Source: JAGQRJ01 sp041402045 (GTDB lineage: Bacteria > Planctomycetota > J058). Taken from it: 64,000 bases of DNA. A program made the position numbers and the translations under genes. This document shows, one piece after another, positions 56,730 to 64,000 of the stretch. The notes below the pieces were generated by a model. It was not told the DNA's origin and did no database searches. It was given only the letters and a program-made list of their open reading frames with translations. The stretch is from NCBI GenBank assembly GCA_041402045.1, contig JAWKSZ010000004.1, forward strand, positions 62,001 to 126,000, written 5' to 3'. How positions within the stretch are numbered: position 1 is the stretch's first letter; each line of letters begins with the position of its first letter.

Positions 56730-57952
56730 ACAAGCGAGCTGCCCAGCGACTCAACGACGTCGCGCTGAACATCCTGGACCTGGCCCACTGCCTGCACACC
56801 GGCTCCGCCAACGAGATCAGCCTCGAGACGTGGTGGGATCAGTTCGCGCGCGACAAGGACTATGAGGCCGCCCGCAAGCAGTGGCTGCGCTGGCGCAAGG
56901 ACCTCGTCAAGCACGGGATCGCCGAGCAGGTCGAGGACGGGCGTGAGAACCACGTGATCCTCAAGCCTGAGGCGGTCGAGGTCGCCGAGGCTCTGCGCGC
57001 GGAGGCCCAAGCCGTCCTGGCGAAGGGCCAAAAGCGTGAGCGCGCCTACCCAGACCACGTGACCGTGGCCGGGCAGACCTATCACCTCAAGGTCTACGGG
57101 CGCGCGGTGCGACCGCTGACCGACCGCGAGTACGCGGACCTCCGCGCCAGCGTCGAGGGGAAGGGGGTCGAGGTCAGCGTCCTCGTCGATCGCGCGAACA
57201 ACGTCGTCGACGGCAAGCACCGCCTCATGATCGCCGCTGAGCTCGGGCTCGAGGACCTCCCGATCACGGTCCTCGAGACCGACGACAAGGAGTACCTCGA
57301 GGATCTGGCTGAGGAGCTCAACTCCTGCAGGCGCCAGTTCACCCGCAAGCAAGTCGCCGAGCTCAAGCGCCAGCGCCAGGCGCGCGCAGAAGCCAAGCGC
57401 GCTGCGGGAATGAGCCTGAGACAGATCGCCGAGGAGGAGGGGGTCACGCGCACTACGATCCAGAAGGACCTGGAGGATTCGGACGAGCGCGACGCCCTCA
57501 AGGTCCGCGGGAAGGACGGCGCGCTGAGGCCGGCCCACAAGTCGTCGCGGGAGGAGGCCGCTGCTCGCCGCCAGCGCATCGCCGAGCTGCTGGCCGACGA
57601 CGAGTACGAGGAGCTGTCGGTCCGCGAGATCGCCGAGCAGCTCGGTGTGTCGCCGCGCACCGTCCAGCGGGACATCAAGGCGATCGGAGCGCGCGGCTCG
57701 GACGAGTCGGAGTCCGAACGCGCTGGCGAACCCGAGTTCGGGATCGTCGTGCAGGAGGTCGGCACGGGCGAGACCTGGCGCGGCGTGGACCGGGAGTCTG
57801 CGCCGCTCGGGACATGCCTGGAGGTCGCGATCGACTGCCTCGACCAGCTCCGCCAGCGGCTCGACGACCCCGAGCTGGTCGAGCTCGCGGAGGCCGCCAG
57901 AGCCTTCGTGGACTCCGTCGTGTGGAGGCTCATGGAGGGCGCGGCGGCGTAA
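56726..57952 (+). CDS. ParB/Srx-domain protein with two HTH motifs
   Basis: 408 aa. Unusual N-terminal helical region, then the ParB-type nuclease fold (RPLTDREYADLRASVEGKG, VLVDRANNVVDGKHRLMIA, ELGLEDLPITVL), then two HTH segments (SLRQIAEEEGVTRTTIQKDL and SVREIAEQLGVSPRTVQRDI). The D-G-K-H-R box matches ParB-like N-terminal domains. A perfect palindrome lies just behind it, possibly its site. Confidence 0.82.
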   Translation: MNKRAAQRLNDVALNILDLAHCLHTGSANEISLETWWDQFARDKDYEAARKQWLRWRKDLVKHGIAEQVEDGRENHVILKPEAVEVAEALRAEAQAVLAKGQKRERAYPDHVTVAGQTYHLKVYGRAVRPLTDREYADLRASVEGKGVEVSVLVDRANNVVDGKHRLMIAAELGLEDLPITVLETDDKEYLEDLAEELNSCRRQFTRKQVAELKRQRQARAEAKRAAGMSLRQIAEEEGVTRTTIQKDLEDSDERDALKVRGKDGALRPAHKSSREEAAARRQRIAELLADDEYEELSVREIAEQLGVSPRTVQRDIKAIGARGSDESESERAGEPEFGIVVQEVGTGETWRGVDRESAPLGTCLEVAIDCLDQLRQRLDDPELVELAEAARAFVDSVVWRLMEGAAA

Positions 57953-57960
57953 GTCACGAA

Positions 57961-57998
57961 GGCCGCGCCACTGTCAACCCGTTGACAGTGGCGCGGCC
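57961..57998. repeat. Perfect 38-bp palindrome behind parB-like gene
   Basis: Arms of 18 bases (GGCCGCGCCACTGTCAAC and its exact complement) around CC. Eight bases after the ParB-like stop, 24 before the next gene. Longer and more exact than a normal terminator and without T-run. Candidate partition or operator site; a terminator is the alternative. Confidence 0.75.
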
Positions 57999-58021
57999 GC
58001 TTCGAGTTACGAGGAGGTGCC

Positions 58022-58735
58022 ATGGCTGACGAGACCATCCGCGACCTGGAGCGCCAGGCCGCCCAGGGGGACCGAGCTGCCCTCGCGCGGTTGCTCGTCG
58101 AGCGCGCCCGCGCGGGTGACCTGGACGGCGTCGTCCTCCTGGGTCACTGCCATCGGTGCGCCTGGTGGTCCAACGACGAGCGGAACCCGTGGAACTGGGG
58201 GTTCTGCCGGGTCGCGGAGACGCGGGTCGTGACGTGGATGCGGGAGCGTCCCCCAGGCCTCGATCCCCGCTACGCGGAGGAGACCGAGTACGAGCCCGTC
58301 GCTGGAGACGGCGCCATGGCGTGCGCTGAGCCCCGCGCAGCTGAGGAGCAGGACGGGGATGGCGCCGAGCTGTTCACGCGCGGTGACTTTGGCTGCGTTC
58401 AATGGACCAAGACCGAGCCTGGCCTCTTCACCGCCTGGCTCCAGGCGCAGAAGGCGCGCGAGGACGGGGTGGGGTTCGCCGCCCGCTGGGCGGGAAGCCT
58501 CTCCAACTGGCCGCAGGGGCGTGACTGGTCCTTCGACGAGATCCTGTTCGCGCTGGACTGCAACAGCGGGGAGTTCGTAAACAGCACCACGGGCCGACGC
58601 CTGCGTGAAGCATGGGACGAGTGGCTGTTCACGGCGTTCCGCCAGCGGCAGCACCCGCTCCCGAGGGTAAGGGACCCGCGCGACGTCGAGCGCGAGCGGC
58701 GCCAGCGCGAGGAAGCGAACGGAGATCAGACCTGA
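58022..58735 (+). CDS. Hypothetical mobile-element protein
   Basis: 237 aa, GAGGAGG before the ATG. N-terminal helix (IRDLERQAAQGDRAALARLL), a Cys/Trp stretch (HCHRCAWWSNDERNPWNWGFC) that may bind zinc, and a basic end (RDVERERRQREE). No family recognised. Confidence 0.65.
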   Translation: MADETIRDLERQAAQGDRAALARLLVERARAGDLDGVVLLGHCHRCAWWSNDERNPWNWGFCRVAETRVVTWMRERPPGLDPRYAEETEYEPVAGDGAMACAEPRAAEEQDGDGAELFTRGDFGCVQWTKTEPGLFTAWLQAQKAREDGVGFAARWAGSLSNWPQGRDWSFDEILFALDCNSGEFVNSTTGRRLREAWDEWLFTAFRQRQHPLPRVRDPRDVERERRQREEANGDQT

Positions 58736-58770
58736 CGGTCGCCGTCCCGGGTCTCTGCATCGTGAGACGC

Positions 58771-59700
58771 GTGCCCGACCTCAAGCTCGCCTGCTGGAAC
58801 GTCTATTTCTCCCACACACTGATCGGCGGTGACGCGGGCAGCCACTTCGTCGCCCAACCGGATCGAGCAGACAAGGTCGCGGAGGTGATCTACCAGATCG
58901 ACCCGCACCTCCTGGGCGTCGTGGAGTGCATGCCCCGCTCCAAGCTGGAGTTCTTCCGCGACACGTACCTCGACGCCGGCTACGAGCTCCTCATCCAGGG
59001 TGACGCATCCCGCCTCAACCTGGGGCTGCTCTATTGGTCACCCGAGCTCGAGGTCACCAAGGTCCCCTTCTCCCATGGCTCATGGCAGGACCAGATCGGC
59101 GACGACGCACAGCCTGTCAGCTACCGCTTCGCGCGCGTCCCGCTGATCGCCCACGTGCGCCACAGGAGCAGCGGCCGCGAGCTGATCGTCGCGGTGGTCC
59201 ATCCCAAGTCCAAGAAGACCTACAGCACGGACCCCGACGCTCGCCGCCAGGAGGCCCTGAAGAACCGCAAGCGGATCGTGGCCGAGGGGCGCCGGCTCCG
59301 AGCGATCCTCGACGGCCTGGCGGCCACCATGGGCCCGCCCTACGACCGCTACGTGGTCATGGGGGACATCAACGACGGCCCAGGGTTCGACGCGACCGAG
59401 GCGCGGATCCTGCGCAGCGGGTTGGAGACCCACATCGGGAGCGTCCTCGACCCGGACCGCCTGCTCTACAGCTTCGTCGACCTCTCCGACGAGGTCGGGA
59501 TCCCCACCACGCCGGCCTCGTGGGGAGCACCCCAGCTCGACCACCTCCTCTACACCCGATCGCTGGCCCGCGGCGCAGCGAGTCCCCGAGTCGCGGACGG
59601 ATCCGGCATGGTTCGCTCAGACCTCGTGGACTTCAACGCAGGCTCGGGGAAGGACACCGACAGCGATCACGTGCCCGTCGAGCTGGTCCTGGAGGCTTAG
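58771..59700 (+). CDS. Endonuclease/exonuclease/phosphatase-family protein
   Basis: About 309 aa from the GTG at 58771 (another at 58762; no clear ribosome-binding site). Family motifs: KLACWNVYF, HLLGVVECM, VVHPKSKK, VVMGDINDGPG and SDHVPVEL, with metal-binding Glu and catalytic His/Asp positions. Could be a DNase or phosphatase. Convergent with ardA, four-base overlap. Confidence 0.78.
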   Translation: MPDLKLACWNVYFSHTLIGGDAGSHFVAQPDRADKVAEVIYQIDPHLLGVVECMPRSKLEFFRDTYLDAGYELLIQGDASRLNLGLLYWSPELEVTKVPFSHGSWQDQIGDDAQPVSYRFARVPLIAHVRHRSSGRELIVAVVHPKSKKTYSTDPDARRQEALKNRKRIVAEGRRLRAILDGLAATMGPPYDRYVVMGDINDGPGFDATEARILRSGLETHIGSVLDPDRLLYSFVDLSDEVGIPTTPASWGAPQLDHLLYTRSLARGAASPRVADGSGMVRSDLVDFNAGSGKDTDSDHVPVELVLEA

Positions 59701-60284
59701 GTCCCCCAGAACACGTGGACGGCTCCGTTGGCCTCCACGGTGCGGACGTCGCCGCCCAGCTCGAGGTCCCGGGCGTAGCGCTCCCAGTCGACGTACGGCC
59801 AGAGCTGCTGCACGCTCAGGTCCGCGTCCTCGGCCCAGGACTCGGCCCACTCGGCGGCGCTCTTCCAGCTCCCCGCGTAGCTCTCGCGGAGCCCCTCGCG
59901 GGCCCGGTCCACGTCCTGGTCGACCTCGACCAGGTAGGCCAACACCGGCCGGTCTGGCAGCTCCTCGAGGAGCTCGGCGATCGCGCACAGGTGCTGGAGG
60001 TCGTAGGCTTCGCCCACAGGTCCGAGCCCCTCGTGGTCGTGGACGGCCAGCTCCTCGCCGCCGCAGGGGAAGGGGGCCGCGAACGCGCGGCATTCGGGGC
60101 ACTCGGGTTCGTAGTCGCCGCAGGTCGTGCAGCCGGTGGTGAAGTAGGCCAGCACCTCATGGTGGAGCTGGTCAGGGTCGGTGCCGACGTCGAACCACTC
60201 ACCGTGAAGCCGGCCGGAGTTGTAGCAGTGAAGGCAAGCGACGTAGATCCGCGGATCGTCGCTGCTATCGTCAGGGTCAGCCAT
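59697..60284 (-). CDS. ardA: ArdA-family anti-restriction protein with Cys insert
   Basis: 195 aa, strongly acidic. Start RIYVACLHCYNSGRLHGEWFD, middle HDHEGLGPVGEAYDLQHL, and end YVDWERYARDLELGGD match ArdA, a DNA mimic that blocks type I restriction enzymes during entry of mobile DNA. Between domains 1 and 2 is an insert with CTTC-GDYEPE-CPEC (about 52-66), absent from the ArdA proteins I know; likely a zinc knuckle. Confidence 0.85.
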   Translation of the reverse strand: MADPDDSSDDPRIYVACLHCYNSGRLHGEWFDVGTDPDQLHHEVLAYFTTGCTTCGDYEPECPECRAFAAPFPCGGEELAVHDHEGLGPVGEAYDLQHLCAIAELLEELPDRPVLAYLVEVDQDVDRAREGLRESYAGSWKSAAEWAESWAEDADLSVQQLWPYVDWERYARDLELGGDVRTVEANGAVHVFWGT

Positions 60285-60299
60285 GGCGCCTCCAGGTAG

Positions 60300-60314
60300 G
60301 CGTGGTGGTCAGGG
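60300..60314 (+). repeat. 15-bp direct repeat, left copy flanking transposase
   Basis: GCGTGGTGGTCAGGG, identical to 62058-62072. The two copies bracket the IS21 transposase gene, 93 and 33 bases outside it. Longer than a usual IS21 target duplication, so either a remnant of recombination or part of the element ends. Confidence 0.5.
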
Positions 60315-60407
60315 CCGAAGAGGAGTGCCCGCTCCTCGTCGGCCCGCTCTCTTGCCTCGCGAGCCCATCCCGCGAGCCAGGAGAGACTGCACGGGCACCC
60401 CCATGCG

Positions 60408-62024
60408 TCAACGCCTGGCCGGCTGGAGAGCCCTGCAAGACAGGGCTCGCGGCTTGTAAACGACATGGTCTTGACCTGCACCGCCCCCGCATGACCGGCA
60501 CACCACGGTCTCTCCCTCGCCTGTTGCCTCGGATGTTCCACGCACGTCCAGGGCCTCGGTGAGGGTCCGTTTGATCCCCCGGTAGGTGAGGTCACCTGCG
60601 CGGAGCGCCAGTCGGCTGGCGTGCTCGGCGCGGGCTGGAGGGAACTCCCCGAGGTGCTTCACGATCGCCTGGACCTGTCGCAGGTGGCTCAGCACGTCGT
60701 CCTGATCGAACACTGCGCGCACCAAGGCGGTCGTCTCCGGACCGATCCGGCGGGCGCGGGCTTCCCAGAAGCATCGGCTGCGGTAGCGAAGCAGCCGCCG
60801 GTCCCTCGGGAGGTGCTCGTCCAAAGTCGTCCTCCTGAGCCCAGTATCTGTATGCCGGACCACGAGTCGATCTTCGTGGAACACCTCGACGACCTGGCCG
60901 CACGCACGAACCCAGACATGCCTATGAATCAACCGCCACGGGACCGAGAACAGCCGGCTCCTGCAGGTGATGTGGGAGTCGGGGTGGACCTTGGCTCGCT
61001 TCCAGATCGCGCGATCCCCTGGCGCATCAGGCAAGGGCGTGAGGGCGGGGCGCTCGTCCCGTTCGAAGGCGTCGAGCGGACGCCGTCCCGTGGTGCCGTG
61101 GACGCGCACGCTGGCGACCTCGCGGTTCCAGCAGTCGAGGTCCGCTTGCACGACATCTATCGCCTCCCCGTCGCGACCCTTGAGCGGGTTGTTCCGCAGG
61201 TACTTCACCGTGGCCTCGACCTTGCCGCGCTTGCGCGGTGAGCCGGGAGGTGCCGGGTCGATCTTGAAGCGGTAGCGCTCAGCGAGCTCGCGGTAGCTCC
61301 GCTCGAGCTCGGTTGGCCCGGCGATCCCGAACGCGGCGCGCAGCACGGCGCGCTTGGTGTTGTCGGGCACGACGGTAGCCACGGAGCCACCGAATGCGCG
61401 GAAGGCCTGCTCGTGCACGTCCAACCAGGTCTCGACCTTCTGGTCGAACACCAGGCGCGCGAACATGAGCCTGCTGAACCCGAGCACCATGACGAACACC
61501 CACGCTCGCCGGACGACGCCGGTGGACGGGTCGTAGAGCCGCCCCGCATAGCCGAAGTCCACCTGGGCCTCCTCGCCCGGCAAGGCGACCACCGGGATCG
61601 CCACGTCCTCGGGCCGCGCGCCACGCTCCCGCTGGAGCCGGCGGACGAATCGCCGCACCGCCGAGTAGCTGCCGCGGAAGGCCTCCGACCCGTTCGACCT
61701 GAGCTTGATCCGGTCGTACACGGCGCGCGCGGTGAGGCCCTTCTCCAGGAGGGCGCGCACTTGCTCGCGCCAGGGCTCCACCGACGAGCGTGGGGGTGCC
61801 GGCGGCGGGAGCGCCGTCTGCACGGCCGAGCGGATCTCCTCCAGCGTTGGCAGGGTCGTGGGTGATCCCCTGAGCAGGCCTGCAGCCTCGAGCGCAGCCC
61901 TGTAGCGGCGCTCAGTCTTCGGGCTCATGCGGAGGAGCCGCACGACCTCGCGCCCACTGCTCCCCAGTCGCCTGAGGCGGATCAGCTCCCGCAGCCGATG
62001 AACCTCAACTCGCGGTCGTGTCAT
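60408..62024 (-). mobile_element. istA: IS21-family transposase IstA without istB
   Basis: 538 aa. N-terminal HTH (LRELIRLRRLGSSGREVVRLLRM region), rve/DDE core with D in AQVDFGYAG, D in VVPDNTKRAV and E in GKVEATVKYL, and the C-terminal IS21 domain. IstB, the AAA+ helper, normally follows at once; the downstream space (60285-60407) is too short and ardA comes next. So the copy is an orphan and likely immobile alone. Confidence 0.88.
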
Positions 62025-62057
62025 ATCCGTATCCCTGCGTCTCGCTGAACCCGTGAA

Positions 62058-62072
62058 GCGTGGTGGTCAGGG
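62058..62072 (+). repeat. 15-bp direct repeat, right copy flanking transposase
   Basis: GCGTGGTGGTCAGGG; see the copy at 60300-60314. Confidence 0.5.
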
Positions 62073-62263
62073 AGCGGGCAAAGGGACACGCTTGGGGCCG
62101 TGCTATGGGTCGCACCCAGGCGGCGAGGTGCGGACCTCGCTGAGTGATCCAACCCCGCGCTGCGTTGCAGGTTGGCCCTGGACCCACCAAGGCTCCCCTG
62201 CAGGCCGAGCGCTGCTCGGACTGCAGGCCAGGCTGTGTCCCGTTGGCCGGGCTCCTACAGGGG

Positions 62264-62556
62264 GGCTCCCAACTGCCGCGCACGGTCTCCGCGCGTGCAG
62301 GCCCGGGATCACTCCAGCGGCGTTCCGCCACTTTCGATGAGGGGGGGCTCCCAACTGCCGCGCACGGTCTCCGCGCGTGCAGGCCCGGGATCACTCCAGC
62401 GGCGTTCCGCCACTTTCGATGAGGGGGCTCCCAACTGCCGCGCACGGTCTCCGCGCGTGCAGGCCCGGGATCACTCCAGCGGCGTTCCGCCACTTTCGAT
62501 GAGGGGGGGCTCCCAACTGCCGCGCACGGTCTCCGCGCGTGCAGGCCCGGGATCAC
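62264..62556 (+). repeat. Tandem repeat, about 3.6 units of 80-82 bp
   Basis: Units start at 62264, 62346, 62426 and 62508 with GGCTCCCAACTGCC. They are nearly identical except for the G-run at each junction (5 to 7 G). Each unit holds two short inverted repeats (GCACG...CGTGC and GCGG-CGTT-CCGC). Unit lengths of 82, 80 and 82 would break any reading frame, so it is non-coding. The last unit is cut off before its second hairpin. Confidence 0.85.
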
Positions 62557-62712
62557 AGAAAACTGGCCGAATCGGCTTCCCATCGCTTCCACTCTGGCCC
62601 AACCCTACCCAATTCAAGCGCTTGGCGTGGAAGGGAGCTCTTCCACCCTCGGCTGATGTGACATCCACGCTTCCACCCTGGCCCTGTCCCGCACGCGTGC
62701 ATCGTCAGGGGC

Positions 62713-63450
62713 ATGAGCCCCGACGATTCCCCCAGCACTAGCGCCCAGCGGACCCTGACCAAGGCCGACGTTGCGAGGGTCTTCGGTGTCTCCAAGAGGA
62801 CGGTCACGAGCTGGGTCGCCAAGGGCTGCCCGGTCACCCCGCAGCCGGGTCGCTCGCACCTCTTCAACGAGGACGAGGTGCGCGAGTGGCGCAAGCGCGC
62901 CCTTGGCGTGGGTGAGGACCCGTCTGTCGCCGCCTCGCGGGACAACCTCGCGCGAGCCGAGCTGGCCCGGAAGATCACGCTCGCGCGCCGCAACGAGCTG
63001 GAGCTGGCGGCCGAGCGCGGGCTGCGCGACCTGGACCTCGACGAGCAGATTCGGGCGGCCAAGACGCACGACGACCTCATGGAGATCAGCAAGGAGGTCG
63101 GCGCCCTGCTGGGTTCCGGCGCGCTGAGCCCGGCCCGCGGGCGCGCGATCCAGTCCCTCCTGGCTGAGGCGCGTCACAACATGAAGGAGCACCGGGAGGC
63201 CGCCGGGGACGACGACCTCGAGCGCTTGTTGCTCCTCACCGAAGAGGGCGGCGAGTTGGTCCGCCTGTTCGAAGGAATGATCTCTGACGAGCGGCGCGAG
63301 TCGATCCTGGTCACCGTCCGCGCGGAGGCAGAGCTCGACCTGATCGAGTTCCCCAACGTGGACCTGACCCGAACCAGCCAGGAAGTCGCGAGCAGGCCAG
63401 ATGACGACGGCCCCGAAGGCGTCGACTACTCGGAGCAGCCCACCACGTAG
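62713..63450 (+). CDS. Nu1-like terminase small subunit / HTH protein
   Basis: 245 aa. N-terminal winged HTH (LTKADVARVFGVSKRTVTSW, then a HLFNEDEVREWR wing) as in phage Nu1, followed by helical Arg/Glu-rich regions. Nu1-type proteins bind cos sites and start DNA packaging. No large terminase is in the window; it may be past the right edge. 3' end overlaps the convergent HNH gene. Confidence 0.78.
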   Translation: MSPDDSPSTSAQRTLTKADVARVFGVSKRTVTSWVAKGCPVTPQPGRSHLFNEDEVREWRKRALGVGEDPSVAASRDNLARAELARKITLARRNELELAAERGLRDLDLDEQIRAAKTHDDLMEISKEVGALLGSGALSPARGRAIQSLLAEARHNMKEHREAAGDDDLERLLLLTEEGGELVRLFEGMISDERRESILVTVRAEAELDLIEFPNVDLTRTSQEVASRPDDDGPEGVDYSEQPTT

Positions 63451-63965
63451 TCGATGAGGCTGTTGCGGTCGGACTTGCGCCCGTTGCATCGGCGACACCG
63501 AACCCGGGCGTTCATGCGCGAGGTGCGACCCCAGTTCGCCCACGCCACAACGTGGTCGAGCGTCAGGTCCTCCCAGTCAGTCTCCTCCCCGCACTCGGGG
63601 CAGGAGTACCCGTGGGTCTCGACGTGCGCCTCCCGCATCTCGTCGCGGAAGCTCTGGGGGAAGAACCGAGAACCGAAGTCCTCGTCGACCGCCGCCTGGA
63701 AGAGCTTCCACAGGGCGAGCCCGCCGAGGGCGAGTCCACCTGCGATGGCGGCCCCCTTGGCCACGGATTCCAACGCGCTGGGTCCCGGCGCTGGAGGGGC
63801 GGGCGCGGGCTCAACAGGCGGGGCCTGTTGCTGCGTCTCGGCCACCGCCATTTCGAGGCCGCAGCACCAGCACCGCCCGACAGTGGGCAGGAGTGCCCGT
63901 GGGATTAGGTTCTGCGCAGCGCAGGCGGGGCAGTAGACAGCGACAGGGGGCGGTGACCAGTTCAT
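63426..63965 (-). CDS. HNH endonuclease with zinc ribbon and helix
   Basis: 179 aa. N-terminal C-x2-C pairs (YCPACAAQN, CWCCGLEM), a Pro-rich linker, a hydrophobic segment (VAKGAAIAGGLALGGLALW), then the HNH core CPECGEE...LTLDHVVAWANWG...RCRRCNGRKSDRN. Such genes near terminases cut DNA during packaging. The hydrophobic helix is unusual for the family. Confidence 0.85.
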   Translation of the reverse strand: MNWSPPPVAVYCPACAAQNLIPRALLPTVGRCWCCGLEMAVAETQQQAPPVEPAPAPPAPGPSALESVAKGAAIAGGLALGGLALWKLFQAAVDEDFGSRFFPQSFRDEMREAHVETHGYSCPECGEETDWEDLTLDHVVAWANWGRTSRMNARVRCRRCNGRKSDRNSLIDYVVGCSE

Positions 63966-64000
63966 ACGGCCATCGTAGCAGCAGCTCGCAGAACGGGATC

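Noticed and set aside
62264..62556. CRISPR array
   Set aside because: Units adjoin each other without unique spacers and are 80 bp long; no cas gene nearby.
62005..62592. Minus-strand frame with repeated peptide over the tandem repeats
   Set aside because: Units of 80 and 82 bp shift the frame, so the peptide repeat is not maintained; no ribosome-binding site.

Overview
The window is very GC-rich (visibly well above 60 %) and carries no rRNA or tRNA that would fix the taxonomy. The gene style points to a planctomycete- or myxobacterium-like environmental bacterium: cobalt/zinc/copper efflux operons with YHS and YTCPMHP-type metal-binding modules, a CorE-like ECF sigma factor, an N-type ATPase, and a membrane-anchored Ser/Thr kinase at the head of an operon. 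This assignment is an inference. The window is a large metal-homeostasis island followed by an integrated mobile element.

Region 1 (1-20.9 kb, almost all on the minus strand, read right to left) is metal resistance. It starts with a Cu+-type P1B ATPase carrying YHS and metal-binding modules, a His-rich lipoprotein, a TolC-like channel, a Tat-exported multicopper oxidase, a BNR-like secreted protein and a 50-residue membrane peptide. A small fossil that looks like the C-terminus of an RND permease follows. Then come a Zn/Co/Cd-type CzcCBA system with a Cys-motif lipoprotein and a ZntA-type ATPase, and a second Czc operon running off the left edge whose czcC-like gene has an in-frame TGA. Small Cys-rich secreted proteins precede the efflux operons.

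Region 2 (20.9-41.3 kb) is regulation and energy. It holds a CorE-like ECF sigma factor, a SAM methyltransferase, and a sigma54-type two-component system whose response regulator has an in-frame TAG in its helix-turn-helix. Divergent from these is a tightly packed operon of about 12 kb: DUF2231 protein, YHS lipoprotein, the complete N-ATPase set DCQRBEFAG, a zinc-ribbon lipoprotein, a beta-CASP nuclease, an AMP-phosphorylase-like enzyme, a PRPP synthetase and a CBS protein. After an apparently foreign formyltransferase gene comes a K+-channel-like gene divergent from a Ser/Thr kinase. Both divergent intergenic regions hold two outward-facing sigma54 (-24/-12) promoters around matching palindromes based on TTTCAGNTCTGAAA. 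This ties the two-component system, the N-ATPase operon, the channel and the kinase-headed copper operon into one probable regulon.

Region 3 (39.5-50.8 kb, plus strand) is the kinase, a Cys-rich secreted protein, and a Cu/Ag-type CusC-CusB-CusA system with an oversized adaptor (954 aa) and permease (1370 aa), followed by a metal-binding lipoprotein and a hairpin.

Region 4 (50.8-64 kb) is an integrative or phage-like element: XRE regulator with membrane anchor and twin operators, tyrosine integrase, excisionase-like HTH, ParB-like protein beside a perfect 38-bp palindrome, ArdA anti-restriction protein, EEP nuclease-like protein, an IS21 transposase without its istB partner, an 80/82-bp tandem repeat, a Nu1-like terminase small subunit and an HNH endonuclease. 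No capsid or tail genes are visible. The site at which the element joins the chromosome was not identified.
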